40,568 nucleotides of DNA from a virus. The position numbers were made by a program, and so were the translations under genes. Under the pieces are notes generated by a model, which was not told where the DNA came from, searched no databases, and saw only the letters and a list, made by a program, of their open reading frames with translations. The stretch is from positions 1-40,568 of IMG/VR virus record IMGVR_UViG_3300042546_000744. The stretch is one strand, 5' to 3'. Of this stretch, positions 27,035 to 35,871 are shown piece by piece (positions within the stretch are counted from its first letter, which is position 1; every line of letters begins with the position of its first letter).

Positions 27035-27993
27035 ACGTCTGAAGTCATAATAGTATACCCATATTTGGCTTCATACACTCCCGCTTTTCTTGCACCATGT
27101 ATCCCACCCAAACCATAAAAAGTTTCTACACCTTTATATTTAACACTGTAATTAAGACTTCCTTTTGTTTCTACAATCACCTTACTATTAAAATAATTCA
27201 ATACAGAATTGAATGTTTCTGTATCAAATTTAATATCAGGAATAATACAATCTTTTAATATGATGGATTTTCTTTTTGTTCTAAGTTGTTTAAGAGTTTG
27301 TTTGTCTATTTTAAGTTTATCTACTAAAAAATATGTAAACAACTCTTTAGATATCCGTGGTTCAGATGCACTATAAAGATCTATACCATATTCTTTTGTA
27401 AGGGTTTGTCTTAATGCTATTTGATCTCTACATAATGTCATAATCTTTTTGGTAGAAAGAATATCATTAATACAATATTTAATTATCTCATCTATTTGCT
27501 CAAGACTATCAATACTGGTTGAATGATGTATAGGCATTTCCAATACGTTTTCCCAATCCATACTATATTGTATCCATTTAAGACTGCTACTTTTAGCAGG
27601 ATTATCCCAATGATTCATTTTAAATAAATCAATCTGTTTAATTGACATTTTCCAAGATGGATAATCGCTAAATTCATTTCTATCTTGTTTATTTATAGTA
27701 CGCTGAGCATAACTATAAAGAAGTCGTGCAATAGTTTCAGGTTGTTGTTTTTTTATAGCATCTTTTTTTTCTAAAATATAATGAGTGATTTGTGAATCAA
27801 ATGCCAGTCCATTAAAAGAAATGTGCCATTCTTTATTTTTTATATTATTTTCTAAAAATTCTACAAATTCATTAAAATCGTTTCGTAGTTCATGAACAAC
27901 AAATGTTTTAATTTCAAAATTTATATAATGTACAAAACAAGCTACAAAACAATTGGATAAAGTTTCGTAGTCCATTACATAATGATTTGTCAT
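27035..27993 (-). CDS. DNA polymerase family B, exon 1 (3'-5' exonuclease domain)
   Basis: The exon encodes residues 1-319 and two bases of codon 320. The proofreading exonuclease motifs are visible: Exo I MDYET (D8, E10), Exo II NGLAFDSQ (D66) and Exo III YCIND (Y173, D177). It ends YTIMTSD-V, with D319 being the first catalytic Asp of polymerase motif A. Without splicing the frame would add one Asn and stop at 27028, giving an exonuclease-only protein. Spliced to exon 2 the motif reads D-V-V-S-Y-Y-P, matching DxxSxYP. This is the replicative polymerase of the phage, downstream of its helicase and primase genes. Confidence 0.92.
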
Positions 27994-28025
27994 ATATTAT
28001 ATTATTCAGTTAAGCTGTTTCCCGT

Positions 28026-28337
28026 TTATATTAATTCTAGTTCTTCTTTATGTAAAATTTCTTCTACATTGTCTTTATCTTTTTTTAATGCATTCACTAA
28101 GTTAAGAAAGTCTTCTTCAGTTAATGCAAATCTATTTATTCTAAAAGTTTTATAAGGATAGCAACAACCATCTTCTAAATCAATTTCTGCTAATGTAACT
28201 CCTTGTACACCGCCTTCTTGTATAGGATGAAACAAAACATTTGTTATATGATATTTTTTTTCTTTAACCACCCATTTAGATGCCGGAAATGCTTCTGGTC
28301 TAAAAGAATCATCAATGCAAATGCAAGGTATTTTCAT
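28026..28337 (-). CDS. conserved-looking hypothetical 103-aa protein
   Basis: The 103-aa product starts MKIPCICIDDSFRPEAFPA and contains GVQGVTLAEIDL and FRINRFALTEEDF. The pattern resembles a small conserved protein found near DNA polymerase in other Bacteroidota phages, but I cannot name a function. It follows a terminator and precedes DNA polymerase exon 1 by 32 bases, so it is probably co-transcribed with the polymerase. Confidence 0.65.
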   Translation of the reverse strand: MKIPCICIDDSFRPEAFPASKWVVKEKKYHITNVLFHPIQEGGVQGVTLAEIDLEDGCCYPYKTFRINRFALTEEDFLNLVNALKKDKDNVEEILHKEELELI

Positions 28338-28349
28338 AATATAATAAAG

Positions 28350-28380
28350 AAAAAAAAAGAGTGTGCAAATTACACACTCC
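28350..28380 (-). terminator. rho-independent terminator (minus strand)
   Basis: On the minus strand GAGTGTG (28373-28379) pairs with CACACTC (28359-28365) around a 7-base loop and is followed by at least eight U residues. It lies 20 bases after the stop of the 125-aa gene and 13 bases before the next start, dividing the long minus-strand block into transcription units. Read-through may supply the polymerase gene, because I see no clear promoter in the gap. Confidence 0.85.
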
Positions 28381-28399
28381 TTCTTTTCTTAAGTTGGTT

Positions 28400-28777
28400 T
28401 TATGGGTTAGCTTCTTTTTTTGTATATTGTTTCCAATTAAATTCTTCACTATTGCTAGCAAAGGTATTTATAAACTTTTCAATATCATCTTCATTTTCAA
28501 GATAATATTCGTAAAAGTTTTCCATAAGTTTCCTTTCTTGAACTTCAACAGGAGTTCCTTTTTCAACTGCTACTACAGGTTTTCCTTTGTCGTTTAATTT
28601 TGGAATTAATCTATAAGCTTGTTTTTTTTCTTTACCTACTATAGCAAGAATGTGATTTTGAGGATCATAAAGAACTTCATTAAACGGACATTCTTGTGTA
28701 AGAGGAATCATTTTAAAAGTGGGTTGAAAATTTGTTTCTGTACCCCATCCACTTTTATAAAGCATCATGTTTTTCAT
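28400..28777 (-). CDS. hypothetical 125-aa protein
   Basis: The 125-aa product starts MKNMMLYKSGWGTETNFQPT and has KMIPLTQECPFNEVLYD, then a KKQAYRLIPKLNDKGKP beta-type region and a Glu-rich helical end. It resembles a conserved small protein I associate with this phage group, but no function is known to me. It ends 20 bases before a strong terminator, so it closes a transcription unit. Confidence 0.65.
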   Translation of the reverse strand: MKNMMLYKSGWGTETNFQPTFKMIPLTQECPFNEVLYDPQNHILAIVGKEKKQAYRLIPKLNDKGKPVVAVEKGTPVEVQERKLMENFYEYYLENEDDIEKFINTFASNSEEFNWKQYTKKEANP

Positions 28778-28829
28778 TGATATTTTTTTGTAAATGTAAT
28801 TGTTATTTTGAAAATTAAAAAATAAAATT

Positions 28830-29366
28830 TTAAGTATTTTGATTATTTAACCATTCTTTTTCTAAATTATATTTATCACATAATTCTCCAACATAAAATA
28901 ATGATTCTTTATTTACATCTAAAAGTTCAGAATATTTATCAAAATATTCTACTGGATATAAAAAAGTATCTATATATGTATATTGTTGTGAATTTGCTCC
29001 AAAATATTTTTTAATAAGATTTTTTGATTTTTGCGTAAATTTAGAATAATGTCCTAATAAAAAACAATGATAATCTATTTTAAAAGCAGATAAATCAAAA
29101 ACAAATATATATGTTTTATCATTTAATTGTTTTTCAAAAATAAAATATGGTGATTTTAATATTTTTTCCTTTCTATAATTAAGAAAAAAATTTAAATTTT
29201 TGACATTAAATTGACAGATAATTTTACAGTCTTCTAATTTTACATTTTCGTATTTTAAAAATGTTTCAACAAAAAATTCATCTTTATCAACTTTAGGTAA
29301 TTCTAAAAGTGGATATAAGAATATTTTTGATTTTTGAAAATATTTATTATATAACTGTTTTATCAT
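28830..29366 (-). CDS. hypothetical 178-aa protein
   Basis: A 178-residue frame rich in Phe, Tyr and Lys, without signal peptide or membrane segment. Features include repeated aromatic beta-strand-like stretches (TYIFVFDLSAFKIDYH) and a helical end. No family recognised. It lies ten bases after the PD-(D/E)XK gene and 52 bases before the next start. The gap 28778-28829 is AT-rich without a visible hairpin. Confidence 0.6.
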   Translation of the reverse strand: MIKQLYNKYFQKSKIFLYPLLELPKVDKDEFFVETFLKYENVKLEDCKIICQFNVKNLNFFLNYRKEKILKSPYFIFEKQLNDKTYIFVFDLSAFKIDYHCFLLGHYSKFTQKSKNLIKKYFGANSQQYTYIDTFLYPVEYFDKYSELLDVNKESLFYVGELCDKYNLEKEWLNNQNT

Positions 29367-29376
29367 TAATTAAAAT

Positions 29377-30384
29377 TTATAAAATAAATTTTTCTTTGCA
29401 AAATTTATAAGGTAAAATATATTTTTTTTCTTCATAATGATATTTTGCTACAGAAATTACATCATCCATAAATCTTTCAAACCAATTTTTTTGAGTTGAA
29501 TCACTCACTTCAAAAGCATATGTCATCATGTTTCTATCAATAACAATAAAATGAAATTTTACTTTATAATTTTGATTAACAATATAGTTACTATAATTAA
29601 AATATACTAAAATCAAGTAGATGGTCATTTGTATCCAATATCCATAGTATTCTATACTTTCTGGAAAATCTTTAAGATCTTTACTTGTAGTTTTAAGATC
29701 ATTTATATAAATTGTTTTAGAGTCATGATCTATAACAACATTATCTAATATTCCTTTAAGTCCAAATGGAAATTTATCTAACATTTTATTTAGTTCAATT
29801 TCATTATATACTTCTTTATTATCAAATTCTGTTATATTTAATCCCATTAATTCTGAAATTTCAGGATTAGATTTAATCATATTGGTAGCATCTAAACAAT
29901 AATTATATGTTTGAATATCAATAATTTCTTTATTTCCTTTTGTTATAAGAAAATTCCAATAATTAATTACATCTGGGGTAATTATTTTATCAATTCTTTG
30001 CTGATCTGTTTTAAGAGTTTGATGATAATTCATATCTTTCATAATATCTAAAATAGCATTTTGATATTGATTAAGATCTGTTTTTTCTTCTTGCCCGTTA
30101 TCAACAAGTTCTTTATGATGAGCAAATAATCTATCAATTAAAATTTTAGGATTACCTGTTGGAAAATTATCTTTAGATATGATATACATATCATTAAAAT
30201 ATTTTTCACTTAATAACAAAGCATGTATTACTTTACCTTGTAATAAAAAAGGAGAAGATATTTCTTCTCTTTGTTGAAGTATGTATGTTTGATAAAAAGC
30301 TATAGGATTCCATAAAAGTTTATTTAAACTTGAATAAGAAAAATAAAATGGTTTGCTATAAAATATTTCTTCAGGATTGTTCAT
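29377..30384 (-). CDS. PD-(D/E)XK exonuclease
   Basis: The 335-aa product has the RecB/RecE-like nuclease order: SYSSLNKLLWNPIAFYQ, then LLQGKVIHALLL (His motif), FGLKGILDNVVID (catalytic Asp), IYINDLKTT (second acidic residue and Lys) and YWIQMTIYLILV (QxxxY). It would digest dsDNA ends from one strand and, with the SSB-like protein and the Sak4-like ATPase encoded further up this block, could form a single-strand-annealing recombination system. The gene overlaps the upstream thioredoxin gene by 14 bases. Substrate and polarity are inferred from family. Confidence 0.8.
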   Translation of the reverse strand: MNNPEEIFYSKPFYFSYSSLNKLLWNPIAFYQTYILQQREEISSPFLLQGKVIHALLLSEKYFNDMYIISKDNFPTGNPKILIDRLFAHHKELVDNGQEEKTDLNQYQNAILDIMKDMNYHQTLKTDQQRIDKIITPDVINYWNFLITKGNKEIIDIQTYNYCLDATNMIKSNPEISELMGLNITEFDNKEVYNEIELNKMLDKFPFGLKGILDNVVIDHDSKTIYINDLKTTSKDLKDFPESIEYYGYWIQMTIYLILVYFNYSNYIVNQNYKVKFHFIVIDRNMMTYAFEVSDSTQKNWFERFMDDVISVAKYHYEEKKYILPYKFCKEKFIL

Positions 30385-30634
30385 GTTTTTCTATTAAATT
30401 TATTATTTTTTGATGAGATAATACACCAACAAATCTTTCTACTTCTTTTTCATTATTTTTAATAATTACAGTGGGAACAGAAATAATGTTGTTTTTAATA
30501 AATTCTTCAGGATTAGAATCTGAATCATAAGAAATGTAAATGACAGATGTTTTAACATTTAATACATTTTTAATTATTTCATCAAGATTTTTACAAGGTG
30601 CGCACCATGTTGCACCAAACTTTATTAACTCCAT
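30371..30634 (-). CDS. thioredoxin
   Basis: This is a thioredoxin fold of 87 aa with the redox motif WCAPCK (residues 11-16) after ELIKFGATW and a cis-Pro loop SVPTVIIKN (53-61). Shorter than the usual 105 residues, as in many phage versions. It would reduce disulfides in the cytoplasm, possibly serving a phage ribonucleotide reductase outside this window, or act as a polymerase partner as in T7 (speculative). It overlaps the preceding 55-aa gene by ten bases and the exonuclease start by 14. Confidence 0.88.
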   Translation of the reverse strand: MELIKFGATWCAPCKNLDEIIKNVLNVKTSVIYISYDSDSNPEEFIKNNIISVPTVIIKNNEKEVERFVGVLSHQKIINLIEKHEQS

Positions 30635-30792
30635 ACTTTATGTTTAATTAAAAATTCTTTAAGTTTACTTGCTGTGTTTTTATCTGTTGTTGTAGATTCA
30701 ATTCTTTCTAAAAAATCATCATATTCCGCAATAATATTGCTAAGTTTAATTATTGTTTGCATAAGCTTTGTACCATTATCTAAATTTTCCAT
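30625..30792 (-). CDS. hypothetical 55-aa helical protein
   Basis: ATG at 30792 opens a 55-codon frame MENLDNGTKLMQTIIKLSNI... that ends by overlapping the thioredoxin start by ten bases. The product is an amphipathic helical protein without recognised motif. Its start overlaps the end of the upstream 55-aa frame by 17 bases. The chain of short overlaps supports a real coupled gene. Confidence 0.55.
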   Translation of the reverse strand: MENLDNGTKLMQTIIKLSNIIAEYDDFLERIESTTTDKNTASKLKEFLIKHKVWS

Positions 30793-30943
30793 TACTATTA
30801 TTTTTTTGTTCGTAATAAAATAAATAAAGTTGTTCTAAATTTTGATTTATAGAAACCAATATTTCATTAACTTTTTCTAAATTTTTAATTAATTTATTAA
30901 TTTGTTCATGAATTTGTTTATTATAATTTTGTTGATCATTCAT
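30776..30943 (-). CDS. hypothetical 55-aa coiled-coil protein
   Basis: The frame begins at ATG 30943, overlapping the TGA of the upstream gene as ATGA. The sequence (IHEQINKLIKNLEKVNEILV) has clear heptad spacing, so the product is probably a short coiled coil. Gln/Asn rich. No family recognised. It is part of a set of small overlapping genes between the HNH endonuclease and thioredoxin. Confidence 0.55.
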   Translation of the reverse strand: MNDQQNYNKQIHEQINKLIKNLEKVNEILVSINQNLEQLYLFYYEQKNNSNGKFR

Positions 30944-31155
30944 CTGTTTTTTTTTAATTTAAAATGTTCATTATAAAATCTTTCAGATACAAGATTTTTA
31001 ACAACTTCTAATGCATCTTTATCTCCCGTTAATTTATTATAATTTTTAATAAAATATTTATTTTTTGCAGGAAAAATATAATGACCTCCTTCTTGTAAAT
31101 AATCTAATATAGATATAAAAAAATTTTCATTGTCAATTTGTTTTTTTCTTTCCAT
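30940..31155 (-). CDS. hypothetical 71-aa protein
   Basis: A 71-aa basic protein (FFISILDYLQEGGHYIFPAK at its centre) that overlaps the HNH endonuclease gene by 23 bases and the next gene by four. No motif or membrane segment is evident. Its position in a compact operon is the only functional clue. Confidence 0.55.
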   Translation of the reverse strand: MERKKQIDNENFFISILDYLQEGGHYIFPAKNKYFIKNYNKLTGDKDALEVVKNLVSERFYNEHFKLKKNR

Positions 31156-31531
31156 TTTTATTTTTTAATTTTTCTTGTTTAGTTTTTATATTATGGCAGT
31201 CTTGGCAAAGCACTTGCAACCCATTAACTTCTACAAAAAGTCTTTCTACAAACTCTGGAAGATCATTAGCACAAGTGAGAGTTCCTGCTGGAATAATATG
31301 ATCTACATTAATATTTTTATCAGCATACCACTTTTTACAATAATTACACTGATATTCATACTGTTGACGTTTATTGGGACCTTTATAGTTTCTTTTGGCA
31401 TTTTGTTTACATAAACTTATAGGTTTCCACCATCTAGACTTTTGTCTTAATGCCGACCTTATAAATGACCAAAAAGCTGATTCTGTAAGTGTTCCGGCAT
31501 TTCTTGGTTTTATTGTATTTTTTCTAGGCAT
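31133..31531 (-). CDS. HNH endonuclease
   Basis: The 132-aa product has a zinc-bound HNH core: CNYCKKW (two Cys), NVDHIIPAGTL (catalytic DH) and LQVLCQDCHNIKTKQE (two Cys plus the HN). The N-terminus is basic (PRKNTIKPRNAG) and would help bind DNA. It overlaps the primase stop by eight bases. It may be a free-standing homing endonuclease or a replication-linked nuclease; it does not interrupt a neighbouring gene here. Confidence 0.85.
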   Translation of the reverse strand: MPRKNTIKPRNAGTLTESAFWSFIRSALRQKSRWWKPISLCKQNAKRNYKGPNKRQQYEYQCNYCKKWYADKNINVDHIIPAGTLTCANDLPEFVERLFVEVNGLQVLCQDCHNIKTKQEKLKNKNGKKKTN

Positions 31532-32516
31532 TCAACAAAGTTACTTCATCAATACATTTTTGCAATATAGGAACAAAAGTATATAACACTTTTTTAACCC
31601 CAAAGTCTTTAATGCTATCACTAATATCTTTACTCATAGGTAGTATAAAAACTTTAAAATTATATTGTTCTTTATACTTCATCATAGAAGCAATACCTGC
31701 ATCATCATTATCAAACATTACAGAAACTGTTTTATATTTTTTAATAATTTTTAATAATTCAGATTTTGGAATCATAGTGTTTTCACTATCAGGTGCTATG
31801 CAATCAACATTTAGTCCTAAACTTTTAATTGATATAATGTCTTTTAAACTACTGGTAATCAATAAATTAGTATGTCCTTCAAGTTGTTCAACACCCTGAA
31901 TATATTGTTTCACTTTAATAAACTTTTTTTTACTTTTTGGTTGATATATTTTATAAAGACTGCCATCAGATTTAAAATATCCATAAATATATTCTCCAGA
32001 AATAGTAATTGATTTTTCAACTTTATTTTCGTTCTTACTCATAGTGTATTCTAATAAAGGAAAAACATTATACATATTAAGAATTTTGCTTCCAATATTA
32101 TACTTCACCCAAAATTCTCTATCTAATGTATTCCATAATCTTATAGAATAATTTGTCACTTTATAATTATCATATTCCTTAAATTCATTTAACTTATATT
32201 CTTTATGATATAATAAATACTCTTGATAGTCGCTTATAATCTTATGTGCAGCACTACTAAAATCAATATTAAATAAATATTTAACTAAGTCTACACCAGA
32301 TCCAGAATACCCACTTGAAAAATCTTTAAATTTATAACAGTTAAATGTTTTGTCAAAATAAATACACATGCTTGGAATCTTATCTTTTTCATTAAACATG
32401 CTTTTTATCTTTTCATTTTGACCAATAAGCTTTTTATTTAATTTACAATAATGTTCAAATATCCATGTTTCAGGAACATCTTTATAATTAGTTATAATAT
32501 TTTTTGTACTTATCAT
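31524..32516 (-). CDS. DnaG-family primase with Toprim domain
   Basis: This 330-aa protein has a DnaG-like N-terminal half (PSMCIYFDKTFNCYKFKDF, GSGVDLVKYLF) and a Toprim domain at roughly 210-300, with LLITSSLKDIISIKSLGLN and VMFDNDDAGI. The Toprim Glu is replaced by Ser in TSSLKD, a variant also seen in other phage primases of this type, while the DxDxxG-type motif is intact. No N-terminal zinc finger is present. It would lay primers for the family B polymerase downstream. It ends eight bases into the HNH gene, and a strong terminator lies just upstream. Confidence 0.83.
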   Translation of the reverse strand: MISTKNIITNYKDVPETWIFEHYCKLNKKLIGQNEKIKSMFNEKDKIPSMCIYFDKTFNCYKFKDFSSGYSGSGVDLVKYLFNIDFSSAAHKIISDYQEYLLYHKEYKLNEFKEYDNYKVTNYSIRLWNTLDREFWVKYNIGSKILNMYNVFPLLEYTMSKNENKVEKSITISGEYIYGYFKSDGSLYKIYQPKSKKKFIKVKQYIQGVEQLEGHTNLLITSSLKDIISIKSLGLNVDCIAPDSENTMIPKSELLKIIKKYKTVSVMFDNDDAGIASMMKYKEQYNFKVFILPMSKDISDSIKDFGVKKVLYTFVPILQKCIDEVTLLNA

Positions 32517-32536
32517 TTTTTTTAAATGTATAATAA

Positions 32537-32575
32537 AAATAACAAAGGGGAGGTGTTATCTCCCCTTTGTTATTT
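32537..32575. terminator. strong terminator hairpin after the SSB-like gene
   Basis: A perfect stem pairs AACAAAGGGGAG (32541-32552) with CTCCCCTTTGTT (32560-32571) around a 7-base loop and extends by four more A/T pairs on the outer side. On the minus strand it follows the SSB-like gene by about 15 bases and ends in a U-rich tract. It separates the SSB-Sak4-helicase unit from the primase, which may then be expressed by read-through or from its own promoter. Confidence 0.88.
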
Positions 32576-32589
32576 AAAAAAAATAACAA

Positions 32590-33237
32590 TTAAAACATAT
32601 CAAAGTCACTTTTTACATCTGGTTCAAAACTTTCTATAGATTCTTTCTTTTTTTCTTTAATAATATGATCAGTTTCTTTAAAAGTAACTACACTAGCTGC
32701 ATCATTAGAAAATGCATATTTTTTGTTATTCATTTTAGGAAGAAAACAATCATATGCTGTATATCCTTCTTTGTTAGTGTATTCTTTACCTGCAATGCAG
32801 AAATGAAGAAATATATCATTACAAAGAACATTTTTAGCTTGTTCTACAAGTTCTTCAATTGTATTTACTTCAATTTCATTAAGTTCATCTTCAAGTTTTT
32901 GAGCTTTTGCAATGTTTAAAAGAGTTCTCATAATATTTTCATCTCTGTTAATCTTTACACCACTAGGTAAAGTTTTATCTTCAAAAGCATATTGAGATGC
33001 TCTTACACGACCAACCTGACCTGCAAATCTTCCTTTAGATTCATTGCTAGGATCAAGATAAAAACCTTCAAAATTTTCAAGAGGTTGTGTCTCAATGTTT
33101 AATACAAGATAATAACTACCGGGATTATATCCTGGTTTCAGACTAATGTCATAAATTCTACCTTCAATATTTCCAGGAAGAATTGTTTTAGAAAGTTTGC
33201 TTTCTGTAGTTTTGATGTTTGCTGTGCTTAATGCCAT
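32590..33237 (-). CDS. putative single-stranded DNA-binding protein
   Basis: The 215-aa product has an N-terminal half of beta-rich character (PGNIEGRIYDISLKPGYN, YYLVLNIETQPL) and ends in an acidic tail, SFEPDVKSDFDMF, of the type by which SSB proteins recruit partners. It directly follows the Sak4-like ATPase gene and lies in the replication operon, the usual place for a phage SSB. I cannot verify an OB fold by eye, so the call rests on the tail, size and context. Confidence 0.62.
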   Translation of the reverse strand: MALSTANIKTTESKLSKTILPGNIEGRIYDISLKPGYNPGSYYLVLNIETQPLENFEGFYLDPSNESKGRFAGQVGRVRASQYAFEDKTLPSGVKINRDENIMRTLLNIAKAQKLEDELNEIEVNTIEELVEQAKNVLCNDIFLHFCIAGKEYTNKEGYTAYDCFLPKMNNKKYAFSNDAASVVTFKETDHIIKEKKKESIESFEPDVKSDFDMF

Positions 33238-33261
33238 GTTTTTTAAAATTTAAAATGTTAA

Positions 33262-33945
33262 TTAATTTTCGTAATCAAGAATTGCTTTTCTAACTAAGAG
33301 TAAATCATTAGGAACTTCAGATGTTTCAAACATACCTTTTGGAGATTTGCATGTATTATCACCTGAGTTTTGAGTTTCAAATATATAATTAATTACACCA
33401 TCTTTAGTTTTCTTTGCTTTACAAAATAAAACAATGGTAAATAATCCTTCTAATGTAAGTTTTTCATCTACAAGCCGTCCAATTGTTTTGGCTTTATATC
33501 TTTTTCTGTTTTCAATATCAGTGCCTTCTTCAACATGAGTAAGAAAGAAAACCATCAAGTCATCTCTCAAAGTCATAGGCAGTCTAGAGATTTTTGCTAA
33601 TGTTGCACCAATTTGAGTGAATTTTTCAAAACCTTTTTCTTCTGCTCTGTCAAAGAATTCAAAAGACGAAATGTATTGAAAATCATCAATAATCAGATTT
33701 TTAATTTCAGGTCTTTTTTCTGAAACATATTTCATACATGCCTCAACAGATTTAGGATCTGGAGATTTAAAAAGATTACCTGTAGGATTATCTTTTGACC
33801 ATTCAATATAATTTTTTCTCCATCCTTTAAAAGACAAAGGTTTACATGAAACATTAATAATAAATGTTTCTTTTGGATCTAATAGTTCAATACTTGTGGT
33901 TTTGCCAGATCCTGACTCACCAACAATTAGTACACCGTGTGCCAT
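33262..33945 (-). CDS. Sak4-like P-loop ATPase (recombination mediator)
   Basis: The 227-aa product begins AHGVLIVGESGSGKTTSIEL, with Walker A at 9-16, and has Walker B NLIIDDFQYISS (about 84-95). The FFLTHVEEGTD segment and length match the single-domain RecA-like Sak4 group of phage recombinases. Such proteins promote single-strand annealing and work with SSB, and the SSB-like gene is next in the operon. It shares one base with the preceding gene's stop. A helper role in replication is also possible. Confidence 0.78.
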   Translation of the reverse strand: MAHGVLIVGESGSGKTTSIELLDPKETFIINVSCKPLSFKGWRKNYIEWSKDNPTGNLFKSPDPKSVEACMKYVSEKRPEIKNLIIDDFQYISSFEFFDRAEEKGFEKFTQIGATLAKISRLPMTLRDDLMVFFLTHVEEGTDIENRKRYKAKTIGRLVDEKLTLEGLFTIVLFCKAKKTKDGVINYIFETQNSGDNTCKSPKGMFETSEVPNDLLLVRKAILDYEN

Positions 33946-34532
33946 TATTTTTTGTTTATTTGTTTTATTAAATTATTAAGCCAAGTTTTGTTAGATACGG
34001 GAAGTTTCCATTGAATTGCTGCATGATCTCTAATAGTGAGCTTAGACATTAAAGCATCTTCATTTTCATCATCTTCATCAAGTGTAATGATATTTTCTTC
34101 TGACGACACATTTTCTTTTTCACTAATTTCTATATTAAGAAGTTCTTTTATATCTACTTCTTGAAACTCTTGTAAAGGTACAAAATATCTAGAATATTCT
34201 CCAAATTTACCTACTTCCTTTTTTTCAAAATATTCGTTAATACATTCAGCATTTCCATAAAATTTTAATAATATTCTATCTTCATTTTTTGGAGAATAAT
34301 CATTATTAACAAGTTCTGTATAAAAATTTTTTGCAATAATTTCACTCTTAAATAAAGATACATGAAGCTCATCATCCCACGTAAAAGGAGTTTTAGGATA
34401 AAAATTTTCAGGTTTTGATCCAAGTAACATTAATGCTGTTTCATGATAATTTTTTATTTCTTGTACTTTGTCTTTAATATTATCATCTTTTTTATTTAAA
34501 TCTTTAAAAGATTTTGTTGATAATTTTTCCAT
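33945..34532 (-). CDS. hypothetical 195-aa replication-operon protein
   Basis: This acidic 195-aa protein lies between the helicase and the Sak4-like ATPase genes, sharing one base with each neighbour. The first part (PENFYPKTPFTWDDELHVSL) looks like a small globular domain, followed by an Asp/Glu-rich linker and a conserved-looking end (IQWKLPVSNKTWLNNLI). No family recognised. Position suggests a replisome accessory role such as a helicase partner, without sequence proof. Confidence 0.6.
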   Translation of the reverse strand: MEKLSTKSFKDLNKKDDNIKDKVQEIKNYHETALMLLGSKPENFYPKTPFTWDDELHVSLFKSEIIAKNFYTELVNNDYSPKNEDRILLKFYGNAECINEYFEKKEVGKFGEYSRYFVPLQEFQEVDIKELLNIEISEKENVSSEENIITLDEDDENEDALMSKLTIRDHAAIQWKLPVSNKTWLNNLIKQINKK

Positions 34533-35509
34533 TATGGTATTTTTTTAAATTGAATTTTATTTTTAGTTGGAGCAGGTGCTTCTTGCACTTCAAAATATTT
34601 TAAATCTTGTTTAAAGAACAACATACATTGTTCTCCAAATCTATTTTTAATAAGATGAAATACCACCATACCGTCTTCCACTTTGATTTTTTCTGGCCCG
34701 TATTCAGATATACCCATTAAATCTGGTCTGTTTATTAGAATTACAGCATCTGCATTTTGCATTAATGCATCTGCTCCAAATAAATCAGATGATGTTGGAT
34801 AGTTTCCAATAGTTCCAGATTGTCTACGCATGTGATCTTCAATAGTTCTATTCATTTGAGATAACACAATATAAATACTTTCAGGTATTTTCTTTTTTAA
34901 ATAAACCATTTCACTAGACAGATTATATAATGCCTCAATCTGAGATGTTTCATCAATACCCTTTTTAATTAAGATTGAGTGATCAATAGTAACAATAAAA
35001 GGTTTTTGTACAACATTATGAAATTTAATCACTTCTTTAGTAAAATCTTTTGCGGTTAATGGTTCAGTGATATAATAAATTTCATCTTTACTTTTATTTT
35101 TATGAAATTCTTCTATTTGTAAAATTTCTGTATTAGAAAGTTTATCTGTTGGATGAGCACTGAATATCTTTTTCATATCCATACTTAAAGGTTTGGTTAA
35201 CTCTCTTGCACCAATTACTCTATCACCCATCTCAAATTGAAAATTTAAGACAAAAAATTCTTGTCCAGGATTATTAAAATGCGCCATATTAGTGATTTGA
35301 CTCACTACACTTGTTTTACCCGTACCTGGTCTACCGCCAATAATGTAAATACTACCCCACTCAAGTCCGTCCATTAATACATTATTTAATTTAGGCCATG
35401 GTGTTCTTACAGATTTTATAATACCAAGCCTTCGTTTCTTAATATAATTAAGAGTTTCTGCTCGGATGTCAGATACATGTCTCCATTTTTTTATTATTTG
35501 TTCACTCAT
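34532..35509 (-). CDS. DnaB-type replicative DNA helicase (ATPase domain only)
   Basis: At 325 aa this is a RecA-like hexameric helicase core without the N-terminal DnaB domain. Walker A is GGRPGTGKTS (58-67), FVLNFQFEM follows, IVTIDHSILI is the Walker B region and YIVLSQMNR is the DNA-sensing motif typical of DnaB and T7 gp4. It would unwind the fork for the polymerase and primase encoded downstream. It shares one base with the next gene. The QFEM in place of the usual SLEM is a mild variant. Confidence 0.88.
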   Translation of the reverse strand: MSEQIIKKWRHVSDIRAETLNYIKKRRLGIIKSVRTPWPKLNNVLMDGLEWGSIYIIGGRPGTGKTSVVSQITNMAHFNNPGQEFFVLNFQFEMGDRVIGARELTKPLSMDMKKIFSAHPTDKLSNTEILQIEEFHKNKSKDEIYYITEPLTAKDFTKEVIKFHNVVQKPFIVTIDHSILIKKGIDETSQIEALYNLSSEMVYLKKKIPESIYIVLSQMNRTIEDHMRRQSGTIGNYPTSSDLFGADALMQNADAVILINRPDLMGISEYGPEKIKVEDGMVVFHLIKNRFGEQCMLFFKQDLKYFEVQEAPAPTKNKIQFKKIP

Positions 35510-35539
35510 ATTAATGTTTATATTTAATGCTAGAATTAA

Positions 35540-35839
35540 TTACCATGAATTAATATTATTTAGATAATTTTGATTTGTTCTTAAAACATCATTACAGGCC
35601 TTACGGATTTCATCATTATCAACAGTAAAAGCACGGTATGTACCATAAGAACCACCATATGTAGAGAAAGTCAGTATTCCTTTATATTTTTTACAATATT
35701 CCTCAACCTCATCTTTTTTTATGCCAAAAATAGAAGGTGTAAAATTATGCATTCCAACTTGTCCATATTTGTCTGTAGTGCATGTTTTATAAAAATTAAC
35801 TAAAGTGTCTTTAATATATTCAAATATTCTGTGTTCCAT
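35540..35839 (-). CDS. hypothetical 99-aa protein
   Basis: A 99-aa frame with a helical N-terminus (EHRIFEYIKDTLVNFYK) and a Gly/Tyr-rich centre (FSTYGGSYGTYRAF). No known motif is recognised; a small winged-helix-like fold is conceivable. It lies 30 bases before the helicase start and 32 bases after the preceding gene, in the replication operon. Confidence 0.6.
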   Translation of the reverse strand: MEHRIFEYIKDTLVNFYKTCTTDKYGQVGMHNFTPSIFGIKKDEVEEYCKKYKGILTFSTYGGSYGTYRAFTVDNDEIRKACNDVLRTNQNYLNNINSW

Positions 35840-35871
35840 TTTATCTGTTTAAATTAATTTGTACGTAATGT

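Noticed and set aside
25124-27993. DNA polymerase as a broken gene or two separate genes
   Set aside because: The exons join in frame at splice sites fixed by P1 and P10, and group I core elements lie between them, so an intron explains the break better than a mutation.
28203-28597. Overlapping plus-strand open frames of 78-100 codons
   Set aside because: They run across a terminator and antisense to two credible minus-strand genes, and their products are Phe-rich without domain character.
31133-31531. HNH gene as part of a second intron
   Set aside because: The primase on one side and the small gene on the other are complete, and I see no group I core around it.
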